From an uncultured Saprospiraceae bacterium (lineage in GTDB: Bacteria; Bacteroidota; Bacteroidia; Chitinophagales; Saprospiraceae), in NCBI GenBank assembly GCA_937921775.1, contig CAKZUK010000096.1, positions 1 through 48,957 of the forward strand: a DNA stretch of 48,957 nt, read 5' to 3'. The notes below the pieces were generated by a model, which searched no databases, was not told where the DNA came from, and worked only from the letters and a program-made list of their open reading frames with translations. This document shows, piece after piece, positions 7,916 to 16,566 of this stretch. The position numbers were made by a program, and so were the translations under genes. Positions within the stretch are counted from its first letter, which is position 1. Each line of letters starts with the position of its first letter.

Positions 7916-9343
7916 TCAGGCTACCTCAGATAAAACATCAAAATCACCTGCCCGATCTCCTTCTAACAATAATTCTTTGATAGCCAAAACCAATCCTTTA
8001 TTACTATTGTATAATTCTCGATTAACATTATGACTCACATCCTTCACCCCTTTGGCTGCATTCATTGCATAACGTATCGCGAGTATCAATTGCTTCAACC
8101 GAATGGAATCATCTCGCTCCAATTGTTCATTTTGGATATTTACATAAAACTCTACTAGCTCACCTTCCAGTTCCTTAATTTTTTCATACTGGACAATGGA
8201 TGAACGCTTGGACTCCGCTCTTAAAAAAGTATTAAGTCTGTAATTAAATATTTGTGGTTCTATTTCTAAAATACTTACTTGGAGCAGAAAGACACGCTCT
8301 ATCAAATGTTGTATTTCTTTGCGCAATGATTCAATTGCTATTTCAGGGACATTGGATGGAACATTATTAATAAAGTAAGCGACCTGTTGTTCTTCTTTGG
8401 CAAAACGCTTGTTGAGAAAACGAGAGAAGAGCTTCAGGAAGGGCAAGAAAAGTAAAATGCCCATAATATTAAAAGTACTATGAAAAGCGACTAAAGCCAT
8501 CAGCGGATCAGACAGGCCATAGACTTTGGTGACAAGACGAAGAAGCGGGTATAAAAATGCCAGGGCTAATATATCAACGATCAGGTTAAATAAAAACTGA
8601 CCTAAGGCTACACGTTTCTTGGCGGGAGTTCCTTTCAGTCCTCCAAAAATTACGGTGATCGTTGTTCCCAAGTCAGAACCGATCACCATCGCAGCTGCAG
8701 ATTCTAATGGAATCACCCCTGCATTCAAAGCACTCAAGGCAATAACCATTACCGCTGAACTTGATTGAATCACAGCAGTTAAAATAAAACCAACAAAAAA
8801 TAAAAGGTATGGCCCATAGGCAATAAAGGGAGCCAGATCAAAATTCTGTGCCAGCAGTTCAATACTGGATTTCATATATTCCAATCCCAAAAACAGGAAA
8901 CCAAAACCACCAAGCAAATTGCCAATATTGTATAATTTTTCCTTTCCAGGAAAGAAAGCCATCACCAAAGCACCAATTGCAATAAAAGGTAAGGCAAAGC
9001 TTTCGATATCAAATTTAAATCCAAAATAAGCAACTATCCAACCTGTAAAAGTAGTTCCCAAATTCGAACCTAGAATAATGCCAAGTGCATTGTACAATTC
9101 AATAATCCCCGCCCCTACTAAGGCTAAAACCATAAGACTCACCACAGAACTACTTTGCAAAACAGCCGTAACGATGGTCCCACTCAAAATTGCTTTGATG
9201 GGGTGATTGGTGTACTTCCTAAGAAATTTCTTAAATGGGCGCCCACCTAAAGTAGTGAGCGCAGCTTCTACCATAATCATTCCAAGTAAAAAAATCCCCA
9301 ATCCTGCCAAAAAAGCCCATACATTAAAAGGATAGTTGGTCAT
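7916..9343 (-). CDS. Na+/phosphate cotransporter family protein with PhoU-like tail
   Basis: 475 residues. The N-terminal 310 hold two inverted membrane repeats, each with the signature QSSS (TAVLQSSSVVSL and TAVIQSSSAVMV) followed by GSNLGTTFT or GSDLGTTIT. This is the NptA/PF02690 pattern. Residues about 340-470 are cytosolic and helical, resembling PhoU. Family members import phosphate with Na+, though many bacterial examples are uncharacterised. No operator dyad is visible in the 187 nt upstream, unlike the neighbouring stress genes, so its co-regulation is uncertain. Confidence 0.9.
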   Translation of the reverse strand: MTNYPFNVWAFLAGLGIFLLGMIMVEAALTTLGGRPFKKFLRKYTNHPIKAILSGTIVTAVLQSSSVVSLMVLALVGAGIIELYNALGIILGSNLGTTFTGWIVAYFGFKFDIESFALPFIAIGALVMAFFPGKEKLYNIGNLLGGFGFLFLGLEYMKSSIELLAQNFDLAPFIAYGPYLLFFVGFILTAVIQSSSAVMVIALSALNAGVIPLESAAAMVIGSDLGTTITVIFGGLKGTPAKKRVALGQFLFNLIVDILALAFLYPLLRLVTKVYGLSDPLMALVAFHSTFNIMGILLFLPFLKLFSRFLNKRFAKEEQQVAYFINNVPSNVPEIAIESLRKEIQHLIERVFLLQVSILEIEPQIFNYRLNTFLRAESKRSSIVQYEKIKELEGELVEFYVNIQNEQLERDDSIRLKQLILAIRYAMNAAKGVKDVSHNVNRELYNSNKGLVLAIKELLLEGDRAGDFDVLSEVA

Positions 9344-9432
9344 AATAATCTCTGGATAATTTATTTACTTTTAAATAATGTACAGAATTAAATTTACTAT
9401 TAGATGGGGCCATTTTTAGCCCTACTTTTCCC

Positions 9433-9472
9433 AAATATTAGGCTACAGCCAAAAGGATGAAGCCTAATATTT
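9433..9472 (-). terminator. Long stem-loop between CBS gene and transporter
   Basis: AAATATTAGGCT, a 16-nt loop, AGCCTAATATTT: a perfect 12-bp stem about 60 nt after the stop of the CBS gene. No strong T-run follows, so it may be a terminator or a 3' stabilising hairpin. Confidence 0.5.
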
Positions 9473-9530
9473 AGTCAATTAGAACTAAAATATTTCACTG
9501 ATTAATGTTAACCCAATTTTGTCCAAGCAC

Positions 9531-9977
9531 CTACTTAAAATTAACCGCAGGCTGGTCATAAGCATAGTTCAACAAGTCGATCGTACTAATCATTCCCATC
9601 AGCGTATGATCTTCATCCACTATTGGAATCGCGTGAAAAAGATTTTCTTTAAAAATACCTGCCGCTACAGAGACTTTAGTATTCGGACTCAGCGTGACCA
9701 AATCTTTTTTCATCACCTCTTCCGCCAACAAGGTTCTAAAGAAACGATGGTTCTTTTTCTCTCCTGCTTCTTTGTTCACCAGCGTCATTCCACTGCACAA
9801 TAAAAAATAATCCGACTTACTAATGATGCCTATAATTCTACCTGCATCGTTAATCACAGGGATGTGTCGAAATTCATTATTGTTAAAAATAAAATCGACA
9901 ACTTCTAAGGTGTCATTAGGACCTAACGTAATCAAGTCTTTGGTCATTATCTCTGAAAGTGGTGTATTGTAATACAT
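9531..9977 (-). CDS. CBS-domain pair protein
   Basis: 148 residues that consist of two CBS motifs and nothing else: MTKDLITLGPNDTLEVVDFIFNNN-FRHIPVIND-GRIIGIISKSD (about 11-57), then VMKKDLVTLSPNTKV with HAIPIVDE-HTLMGMISTIDLL (about 88-140). Paired CBS modules bind adenosyl ligands such as AMP or ATP and act as energy sensors. The partner is unknown here. ATG at 9977. The dyad TGATTTATATCA lies 108 nt upstream. It is paralogous to 10154-10585. Confidence 0.9.
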   Translation of the reverse strand: MYYNTPLSEIMTKDLITLGPNDTLEVVDFIFNNNEFRHIPVINDAGRIIGIISKSDYFLLCSGMTLVNKEAGEKKNHRFFRTLLAEEVMKKDLVTLSPNTKVSVAAGIFKENLFHAIPIVDEDHTLMGMISTIDLLNYAYDQPAVNFK

Positions 9978-10084
9978 ATTATTTCTGTTTTAATTTTGAT
10001 TGTTGTAACCAGTAAGTGCTTAACTTTGATATAAAGATATAGTCATTCTCAATCCTCCTTACTGACAATTAGCAAGTAGTAGAG

Positions 10085-10096
10085 TGATTTATATCA
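10085..10096 (-). promoter_or_regulatory. CRP/FNR-type dyad TGATTTATATCA
   Basis: TGAT-N4-ATCA, close to the FNR core, in the 176-nt gap upstream of the CBS gene starting at 9977. A -7-like TATCTTTA on the minus strand (5' end 10039) is 51.5 nt from the centre, not the class II distance seen elsewhere. Confidence 0.5.
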
Positions 10097-10153
10097 ATGG
10101 TCGTCGCACATTAAAAGCGGTAGACTACCTTTCAAGAACCATATAAAAACAAC

Positions 10154-10585
10154 TCAAACCACATCCTCCGTATCTTTCAATTCTTTCTCTGTTTCCCAGG
10201 CGGTTAACATTTCCTTCATCAAATCATAAGGAGTGATTAGACCTACGAAATCACCGACACTATTCATGACTGGCAGAGCTCTTACTCTATTTTCTAGAAA
10301 GAATTTTACCGCATCAACAATTCCCATATCTTCTTCGATCGTAAACGGGTCAGCTGTCATAATATGCTCCGCCAACAAAGAATCTGGGGATATACAAAAT
10401 CGAGCATTACGATTAAGGTCTTCCACACTTATGATACCAACTAACTTTCGGTTTTCATCTTCTACCGGTATATGGTGAAATTTTCTTCGCTTGAACGAAT
10501 CCTTAAAATCCTTGACTTTAGTCTTTGGATTTACGGTACTTAGATCCGTTGACATTATTTCTAAAACGGTGGTTTGAAAGTCCAT
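10154..10585 (-). CDS. CBS-domain pair protein
   Basis: 143 residues from the ATG at 10585, giving MDFQTTVLEIMSTDLS, a start comparable to the paralogue at 9531-9977. An in-frame GTG at 10627 would add 14 residues and overlap the upstream gene by 4 nt. Two CBS modules are present (FHHIPVEDENRKLVGIISVEDLN and RALPVMNSVGDFVGLITPYDLM). It lies 38 nt downstream of a uspA gene on the same strand and is probably co-transcribed with it. A soluble adenine-nucleotide-sensing role is typical of the family; the target is unknown. Confidence 0.88.
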   Translation of the reverse strand: MDFQTTVLEIMSTDLSTVNPKTKVKDFKDSFKRRKFHHIPVEDENRKLVGIISVEDLNRNARFCISPDSLLAEHIMTADPFTIEEDMGIVDAVKFFLENRVRALPVMNSVGDFVGLITPYDLMKEMLTAWETEKELKDTEDVV

Positions 10586-10623
10586 TAATATTGATTTTTT
10601 AAAAAATAAATAATCGTTTATCT

Positions 10624-11463
10624 TCACAAAAGATGCAGAATCATCAAAGGTAATTTTGTGCTAAATGCCATTGTCTTTGTAGTGCTGTGACCAAACATTG
10701 ATTCTAAAAATCCTCTTTGGATGTTGACTAAGGTTATGAGATCAATATTATTTTCATCTGCATATTGATTCAAGCCTGTAGTAATTGATTTTGCTTCAAC
10801 AGAAGCTAAATTAAAAGAATAGCTAGGATCTCCATCTTCAAATAATTGTTCAAATATTCGTTTTTCCGTTTCCGTAAAATCTTCGATTTCATCTTTTTCT
10901 CTTACATGGATAAAGTGAAGACTTGCTCCAAAAATATTAGCAAACTTTACGGCTTGCTTCACCAGTACATTTTCGGCAGATTCATAATTACTGGCATAAA
11001 GTATATTTTCGAAAGGAGCATATTTTACTCCAGTTGGAATTAACAAAACAGGGCAGCTCGCTCGTTGAGCTACACTCGAAGATATGGTTCCCCAAAATCG
11101 GCCTGCTGCATTATGGGAGCCCGTCATTCCCATTACAATAATGGGAGTCGCATCTTGTCCACAAGCTTGTAAAATTGACTTGACAGGTAGTCCACGTAAA
11201 AGTTTTTTATGTACTTCTACATGCACCAATACGCTAGCACTCACTTCCTCTTCTTTCGGGTAAAGGGCAACAAAATCATCTAGCTGCTTTTCCAAATCAT
11301 TCATTTCTGCAGCTACCTCCACTTCTTTTTCTCCTGGTGTATCTGCATAAACATGAACCACTTCAACTATCGCATTATAGCCTACAGCTAAGCCCCTTGC
11401 GTACAAATAAGCATTGTGAGAAGCCGCCGAAAAATCTACTGGTACAATTATTTTCTTTTTCAT
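10624..11463 (-). CDS. Universal stress protein, tandem UspA domains
   Basis: 279 residues from the ATG at 11463, giving MKKKIIVPVDFSAASHNA, the family-typical N-terminus; a longer in-frame reading to 11508 adds an unlikely extension. The first Usp domain has a complete ATP motif (GMTGSHNAAGRFWGT). The second begins near FENILYASNYES and has none. It is divergent from the uspA at 11617, with a shared regulatory region containing a dyad at 11558-11569. It is followed by a CBS gene on the same strand. Confidence 0.9.
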   Translation of the reverse strand: MKKKIIVPVDFSAASHNAYLYARGLAVGYNAIVEVVHVYADTPGEKEVEVAAEMNDLEKQLDDFVALYPKEEEVSASVLVHVEVHKKLLRGLPVKSILQACGQDATPIIVMGMTGSHNAAGRFWGTISSSVAQRASCPVLLIPTGVKYAPFENILYASNYESAENVLVKQAVKFANIFGASLHFIHVREKDEIEDFTETEKRIFEQLFEDGDPSYSFNLASVEAKSITTGLNQYADENNIDLITLVNIQRGFLESMFGHSTTKTMAFSTKLPLMILHLL

Positions 11464-11557
11464 GTTTTTGATTTTCATTGTTAAACACTCTTTTAATAAC
11501 AATTGCAAATTCTCCTTTTTTAGCGAACTGAATTATAATAAAAATCACTCCTCCCAT

Positions 11558-11600
11558 TGATTTTCGTCACCTTCTTCATTTTAGAAGTGACGTAATTTTG
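11558..11600 (+). promoter_or_regulatory. Class II-like promoter: dyad TGATTTTCGTCA plus TAATTTTG box
   Basis: The dyad is at 11558-11569 and a perfect TAnnTTTG box at 11593-11600; centre-to-box distance is 29.5 nt, exactly as at 5662/5697. The ATG at 11617 follows closely, leaving a leader of roughly 10-13 nt. The dyad lies between divergent uspA genes; a weaker box (TAATTCAG) at 28.5 nt on the other strand could let it serve both. Confidence 0.7.
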
Positions 11601-11616
11601 AGAAAAATAAAACAAC

Positions 11617-12459
11617 ATGAAAAATATATTATTACCTAGCGACTTTTCTACTTGTGCTAAAAATGCGACCTATGCAGCCTTGGAATTAGCAGCGACTTAC
11701 GGGGCCACTCTACACCTTTACAATGTTATAGATCATTCCACCAATTCATCAATCTTCATAAAAGAGGATGAAATAAAATATCCAGAACTAGCGCAAAAAG
11801 TTCACAATACTAAACTACTAATGAAGGAATGGGAAGAGATAGCAAAAGAAAAAAATGCTAAAATAAAAACGGAATGGGCAACAGGAAATTTAGTATTTAA
11901 TATTAATCAGTACATTGCTAAACACAATATTGATTTTATGGTAATGGGCTCTCATGGAGCAAGCGGCAAGAATGAATTTTTTATTGGGTCGAATACACAG
12001 AAGGTCGTTCGTTCCGTTCACACTCCTGTCTTGATCATCAAAGAGGAATTGAAAAGTTATCGCATTGACAAGGTTGTGTTTGCATCCAACTTTAATACTT
12101 CAGAGAAAGCAGCTTTCCAATACTTACTAGATTTTGTAAAGTATTTCAAACCCGAAATACACTTACTACAAATTAACACTAGCAGTTGGTTCGATGCCCC
12201 TTACTCTCTGACAAAAGAAGCAATGAATGACTTTAAAGAGATGTGTGGAGATCTTACTTGTAAATTACATTTCTATCGTGACTGGACTATCGATGCAGGT
12301 ATTCGAAACTTGTCAGAAAAAATAGGCGCTGACCTTATCGCAATTTCAAATCAGAAACGCCATCCACTTAAAAGGATTTTCGCGGGATCAAATGTAGAGG
12401 CATTGGTAAATCATGCGGAGATCCCTGTTTTGAGTATTGATTTGGGAGATGAGACATAG
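11617..12459 (+). CDS. Universal stress protein, tandem UspA domains
   Basis: 280 residues, MKNILLPSDFSTCAKNA. The first domain has the ATP-binding motif G-2x-G-9x-G-S (GSHGASGKNEFFIGS). The second (from about residue 148, IDKVVFASNF) ends in HAEIPVLSID and retains a partial motif (RIFAGSNVEALV). Of the three tandem Usp proteins this one is least similar to the other two. Its promoter is the best example of the island's dyad/TAnnTTTG arrangement, so it should respond strongly to the regulator. Confidence 0.9.
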   Translation: MKNILLPSDFSTCAKNATYAALELAATYGATLHLYNVIDHSTNSSIFIKEDEIKYPELAQKVHNTKLLMKEWEEIAKEKNAKIKTEWATGNLVFNINQYIAKHNIDFMVMGSHGASGKNEFFIGSNTQKVVRSVHTPVLIIKEELKSYRIDKVVFASNFNTSEKAAFQYLLDFVKYFKPEIHLLQINTSSWFDAPYSLTKEAMNDFKEMCGDLTCKLHFYRDWTIDAGIRNLSEKIGADLIAISNQKRHPLKRIFAGSNVEALVNHAEIPVLSIDLGDET

Positions 12460-12490
12460 GACTTTTAGTTTAGCTCTACACCACGATCAA

Positions 12491-12534
12491 GCTGTTTTAA
12501 ATCCGTCTGAATTCCAGACAGGATTTAAAATAGC
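12491..12534. terminator. Bidirectional terminator between uspA and lrgB
   Basis: GCTGTTTTAAATCC-g-TCTG, loop, CAGA-ca-GGATTTAAAATAGC, between the convergent stops at 12459 and 12555. AT-rich outer stem, usable by both transcripts. Confidence 0.75.
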
Positions 12535-12554
12535 AAAACACGGTACTGAATTTA

Positions 12555-13247
12555 TTACAACATCAGCTCCAAAACCCATGGCCCCACAAAAGCAGTAAAA
12601 ACGCCATTCAAACACATCGCCACTCCACTAAACGCTCCAGCAAGATCACTCAACTCTAAGGCACGAGCCGTACCAATCCCATGCGAGGTGCTACCTAGCG
12701 CAGTGCCTATAGCAGCTTCGTTTTTGATTTTAAATAAATTTAAAACCTGAACACCTATCGCATTACCAAGTATACCAACTACGATCACCACACCTGCAGT
12801 CAGCGAAGGAATTCCTCCAACAGCTGCACTCACTTCAATTGCAATCGGACTTGTAATGGACTGAAAGGCTAGCGAACGAGTAAGCTCCTCCGGAACGGAA
12901 AGTAAGAGACATAAAGTTATAACACTGAATAAACACATCAACCCTCCAGCGAAAACGGCAAGGACAAATGAGAACATCTGGTTTTTAATTAAAGGATATT
13001 TTTCATAAAACAAAACACCTAAGGCTACCACTGATGGGCCTAGAAAAAAAGTTAGGTACCGTCCTCCAACATTGTACTGATCAAAATCAATGTTGAACAA
13101 AATTAGAAAACCGATAATAAAAACCGAGGAAAGTAGAATCGGGTTCAAAAAGAACTTTCGATACTTTTCGTAAATGCGGAGACCGGCGAAGTATGTCGCC
13201 AAAGTGATCAGAATTCCGAAAAGTGGTAGCTCAAATATCTTTTCCAT
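12555..13247 (-). CDS. lrgB: LrgB/CidB family membrane protein
   Basis: 230 residues with six or seven predicted membrane spans. The conserved C-terminal half of the LrgB family is clear: SITSPIAIEVSAAVGGIPSLTAG and GTALGSTSHGIGTARALEL. Proteins of this family pair with LrgA/CidA and are linked to murein-hydrolase control, cell lysis or, in plants and some bacteria, glycolate/pyruvate export. The start overlaps the 3' end of the lrgA-like gene by 17 nt, the usual lrgAB arrangement. No operator of the stress island is seen before the pair. Confidence 0.9.
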   Translation of the reverse strand: MEKIFELPLFGILITLATYFAGLRIYEKYRKFFLNPILLSSVFIIGFLILFNIDFDQYNVGGRYLTFFLGPSVVALGVLFYEKYPLIKNQMFSFVLAVFAGGLMCLFSVITLCLLLSVPEELTRSLAFQSITSPIAIEVSAAVGGIPSLTAGVVIVVGILGNAIGVQVLNLFKIKNEAAIGTALGSTSHGIGTARALELSDLAGAFSGVAMCLNGVFTAFVGPWVLELML

Positions 13248-13581
13248 CTTTTCTATTTAGACTTTGTTGAATAAATCCGCTTGTAAGTATTGTAAATAGC
13301 GTTGTCACCAACATCACCACTAAAATAATCATCCCATGCTCTTGCAACAGGCTCTTGCTTTGCATCAAACCCACAGCGTATGGGATGAAGAAGAGTGGTA
13401 AAAATTGGAGTAGTTTGTCTGAAACTGGTTTTACTATTTCTAGCCTGAGCAGCTTTGACTTTAATGCGGTGAAGATGAGTAGCATACCTAGGATATTACC
13501 GGGAACAGTTAGACTGAAAATTTGATTGATTAGCTCTCCACTTAGGAGGAATGCTAGGATTATTAGGAAAGCTTTTAGCAT
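13231..13581 (-). CDS. lrgA: LrgA/CidA family holin-like protein
   Basis: 116 residues from the ATG at 13581 (MLKAFLIILAFLLSGE). A longer in-frame reading to 13626 would need a TTG start. Four hydrophobic segments are present. Family features include GELINQIFSLTVPGNILGMLL in the first half and FLPLFFIPYAVGLM in the second. It acts with the overlapping lrgB product as a two-component membrane system of holin/antiholin or metabolite-export type; which one cannot be read from sequence. Confidence 0.88.
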   Translation of the reverse strand: MLKAFLIILAFLLSGELINQIFSLTVPGNILGMLLIFTALKSKLLRLEIVKPVSDKLLQFLPLFFIPYAVGLMQSKSLLQEHGMIILVVMLVTTLFTILTSGFIQQSLNRKDGKDI

Positions 13582-13684
13582 TTGACTGTTGTTGTTTTTT
13601 ATTTTTCGACTAATTAACCAAGGCAAGTAATTTTTCTTTCCTCCATCATTTTAATAAACATTTAATAATTCTTAAAATTCTTCA

Positions 13685-13939
13685 TCACTTATACTTCAAT
13701 TTCAAAACCAAAATAATAACAGAAAAAACCAGCGTCACTAGATTCGCAATAATAATTGGAATTTCTGACAGAAGGATTCCATAAATCAACCAAAGAATCA
13801 CGCCGGCAGTCATTGCAATATACATGTTGAGGGAGATATTCTTTGTTTCTTTAGTTCGGATAACTTGTAGCGTCTGCGGTAAAAATGCGAAAGTGGTCAA
13901 GCAAGCTGCTATTAATCCGATAATGGTGGTTGTGGCCAT
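13685..13939 (-). CDS. SemiSWEET (MtN3-like) sugar transporter
   Basis: 84 residues with three membrane helices, one MtN3/PQ-loop unit: IIGLIAACLTTFAFLPQTLQ with the Pro-Gln motif, then a KNISLNMYIAMTAG segment. Bacterial SemiSWEETs work as dimers that move small sugars such as sucrose or glucose. It lies 58 nt or more before lrgA on the same strand, but the gap to that gene is AT-rich and joint transcription is uncertain. The GC-rich inverted segment at about 13987-14007, outside its start, may be a promoter-proximal hairpin. Confidence 0.85.
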   Translation of the reverse strand: MATTTIIGLIAACLTTFAFLPQTLQVIRTKETKNISLNMYIAMTAGVILWLIYGILLSEIPIIIANLVTLVFSVIILVLKLKYK

Positions 13940-14133
13940 GAGGTATTTTTTATGAAAATAATTTGAAAGCCTAGCTCATTCGGAGTCTGTTCCGCTATTG
14001 GCGGGAACTAAATTAGCTTTCACGCTCCTCTTTTTTACGAAAGTAGACAAGTTGAGGGACAAACCGCTCAAGTCCAAAATAAAATAATCCAGAAAACATT
14101 AGGCACCTCAGTCCATCCTCAGTACTTTCGCGG

Positions 14134-15321
14134 ATGGTTGAAAGCACCAAATCACTTTACACCCTTCCTTTCCTTCTTCTTTGCCTAAGTCACACACTTT
14201 TTGGCGGAAGCTTCAGTATGATTATTCCTGAACTCCCCTCCTATCTTAGCAGTATTGGTGGTGAAGAATATAAGGGACTAATCATTGCCTTATTTACACT
14301 TTCTGCGGGGTTTTCACGGCCATTTAGCGGGAAGCTGGCGGATACTATCGGGCGAGTACCTGTGATGGTTTTTGGAACTTTAGTTTGTGTCGTTTGTAGT
14401 TTACTGTATCCCTTGGTTAGTTCTGTGGCGGGATTTTTATTGCTTCGCTTTTTTCATGGATTTTCTACTGGCTTTAAACCTACAGCAGCAACGGCATTTG
14501 CAGCGGACATCATTCCAGCTAATAAACGAGGGGAAGCCATGGGTATACTCGGAATCAGTATGAACGTTGGGGCTTCAGCCTTTCCTCCAATAGGTAGTTG
14601 GTTGGTAATTGTCTATTCCATGGATGTCATGTTTTACGTTTCCTCAGCGGTGGCTTTGGTTTCTATTATGCTGCTGATGGGGCTGAAGGAAACTTTAGCA
14701 GACAAACAAAAATTTACACCCTCCTTACTAAAGATAGCTCCCAATGAAATCATTGAACTCAAAGTGATTCCTCCTGCTATCGTCATTTTGTTTATGTACA
14801 TGACCTTTGGTGCTTTACTAACGATTACGCCAGATCAAGCAGACTTTTTGGGATTACAAAACAAAGGGATGGTTTTCACCAGTCTGACATTATTTGCAAT
14901 TTTGTCGCGATTTTTTGCGGGACGTGTTTCTGATAAATATGGGCGAGTAGTTGTGATTAAGTTTTCGATTTTGTTGGTCATCATAACTTTGATACTCATG
15001 GGGTCGGTGAGTACTGCCCCCCAGTTATTGATGGCGGCTGGAGCAATTGGGTTTTCCACTGGTGTAGCGGCACCGGCCATTTTTGCCTGGGTGATTGACT
15101 TGAGTCCAGAAGACCGGATGGCGCGTTCTATGGCCACAGCCTACATTGCCTTAGAGATTGGAATTGGTGGTGGCGCTTTGTTGTCTGCCTGGTTGTATGA
15201 TAATAAGCCTGCTAATTTCGGGTTTACATTTTATGTATTGGCAGGACTTACTTTGTTGTCAGGAATTTATTTGCAGTTTATTTACAAAAAGCCAGCTACA
15301 AGTAAGTCATCTGATATCTAA
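14134..15321 (+). CDS. MFS transporter, drug-efflux-like
   Basis: 395 residues with about 12 membrane spans. MFS motif A is seen as GFSRPFSGKLADTIGRVPVM (about 59-78) and its second-half counterpart as LSRFFAGRVSDKYGR (about 262-276). LRFFHGFSTGFKPTAATAFAADI is the region after helix 4 that distinguishes efflux-type antiporters. The substrate cannot be predicted. ATG at 14134, with no Shine-Dalgarno sequence. It is divergent from the SemiSWEET gene and has no obvious terminator directly after it. Confidence 0.88.
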   Translation: MVESTKSLYTLPFLLLCLSHTLFGGSFSMIIPELPSYLSSIGGEEYKGLIIALFTLSAGFSRPFSGKLADTIGRVPVMVFGTLVCVVCSLLYPLVSSVAGFLLLRFFHGFSTGFKPTAATAFAADIIPANKRGEAMGILGISMNVGASAFPPIGSWLVIVYSMDVMFYVSSAVALVSIMLLMGLKETLADKQKFTPSLLKIAPNEIIELKVIPPAIVILFMYMTFGALLTITPDQADFLGLQNKGMVFTSLTLFAILSRFFAGRVSDKYGRVVVIKFSILLVIITLILMGSVSTAPQLLMAAGAIGFSTGVAAPAIFAWVIDLSPEDRMARSMATAYIALEIGIGGGALLSAWLYDNKPANFGFTFYVLAGLTLLSGIYLQFIYKKPATSKSSDI

Positions 15322-15949
15322 GCTAGCCTCGTATTAGTTTTTGCACATCTAACAGTTGTCCTTGACGGTTTTCAAACTAAACGATTAAGTACCTGAAGCT
15401 AAGTTGGAAATATTCATTTCCGTACAAAGTTCCTTTTCTAGAATCAAATTACCAATAATGCCTAGCAATTTAATTTTGGCAACAGCCTCTACATGATTGA
15501 AATAAATTTTATCAATTCACGGAGTTACTAAAAATCAGAAAAAATAAAGGAAAGGGTATCCTTTGTTTCATGAAGTTTTAATTTTGAGTTTCAAAATATA
15601 ACAGTTAAAACTCATAAAAAAAGCCCCAGAACTTTTTCTGGGGCATCATAAGCTACTTTTATAATATACTTTAAATCTTCAAATTTGGGGAGAACGGATT
15701 TTTGGTTCGTTCTCAAGCAGGTCGTCAAAACTGTGTTTGCAATAAATTCGATGAACTTTGACTAGTTGCTCAGTTCCTACATTTCATTTGCCCGATTGAA
15801 AAACCCAATTAAGGGTTTTCCAATTTGTCTGACAAAGATTAACACATGATGTTGGTTGGTTTCATTTGGTTTTTTGAGGTCATCAATATGTCAATCAAAA
15901 CGTGGTATTGAGGGGTTTTACTTGGTTTTTTGAGTCCGAATTTTGAATT
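15322..15949. other. Gene-free region with terminator and direct repeats
   Basis: 628 nt with no supported gene on either strand. It holds a terminator hairpin at 15616-15644 and two identical 13-nt direct repeats TTGGTTTTTTGAG (15866-15878 and 15922-15934), 56 nt apart, just beyond the stop of the LytTR gene. The rest is AT-rich without recognisable structure. Confidence 0.6.
15616..15644 (-). terminator. Intrinsic terminator, minus-strand orientation
   Basis: GCCCCAGAA, loop cttt, TTCTGGGGC, with seven A residues on the plus-strand left side, i.e. a T-run after the stem on the minus strand. It would end transcripts from the LytTR gene about 300 nt downstream of its stop, and may also stop the MFS transcript. 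Confidence 0.75.
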
Positions 15950-16297
15950 TTATATTCGGGTAAACTTTTCAATAAAATCATTTTTTCTATTTCGAGCAAC
16001 TGGTAATTCACTACCATCAATCATTAATACCATTTCTTTTTGATCTTCAGAGAATCGAACAACATGACTCAAATTAATTAGATGAGACCGATGGATTCGT
16101 ATAAAATCGTTATCCCCTAAAATTTCACTTACTTCTTTGAGCTTTCGCAAAACTTTTACTTTCCGATCTTCTAACAAACAAATACGAGTATAATTACCAT
16201 CAGCTATAGCAGATATGATTTCGCGTTTTCTAACAAAAAACAAACCTCTCTCGCCCTGTAGTGCGATTTTTGGATACTCCTCGGCCATTGTTGTCAT
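15950..16297 (-). CDS. Stand-alone LytTR DNA-binding regulator
   Basis: 115 residues, almost all one LytTR domain (about 10-113): LFFVRKREIISAIADGNYTRI, then FIRIHRSHLINLSHV and the closing LPVARNRKNDF. There is no receiver or membrane part, so its signal input is elsewhere. LytTR proteins bind direct repeats of about 9-10 nt and often control peptides, biofilm or bacteriocin-like loci. It is divergent from the 471-residue protein across a 270-nt AT-rich gap that probably holds both promoters. The start may be Met1 (16297) or Met4 (16288). Confidence 0.88.
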   Translation of the reverse strand: MTTMAEEYPKIALQGERGLFFVRKREIISAIADGNYTRICLLEDRKVKVLRKLKEVSEILGDNDFIRIHRSHLINLSHVVRFSEDQKEMVLMIDGSELPVARNRKNDFIEKFTRI

Positions 16298-16566
16298 TCT
16301 TTTAATAAATTTTGTTCGTAATTAAATCTTCACCTCTCGTAATCAATTAGGTGCAAGTTATACTCGATTTTAGTGATTTGCGGGTACATATTTCTTATTT
16401 AATTCCAAAAATAAATTTCCTCAAATAAAATAAAAACAAATAAAATACTACTAATCAAGACTTTACAATAAAAAATATCAATCTAATAATTCCAAAAACT
16501 TCCTTATTTTAGCTCTAGCAAAAGCTTCATATTTTCTCCATTTCAAGTATTTACACCTACTTATCA

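Noticed and set aside
15866..15934. Direct repeats considered as a CRISPR array
   Set aside because: Only two short copies with no dyad symmetry, no further units and no cas genes.
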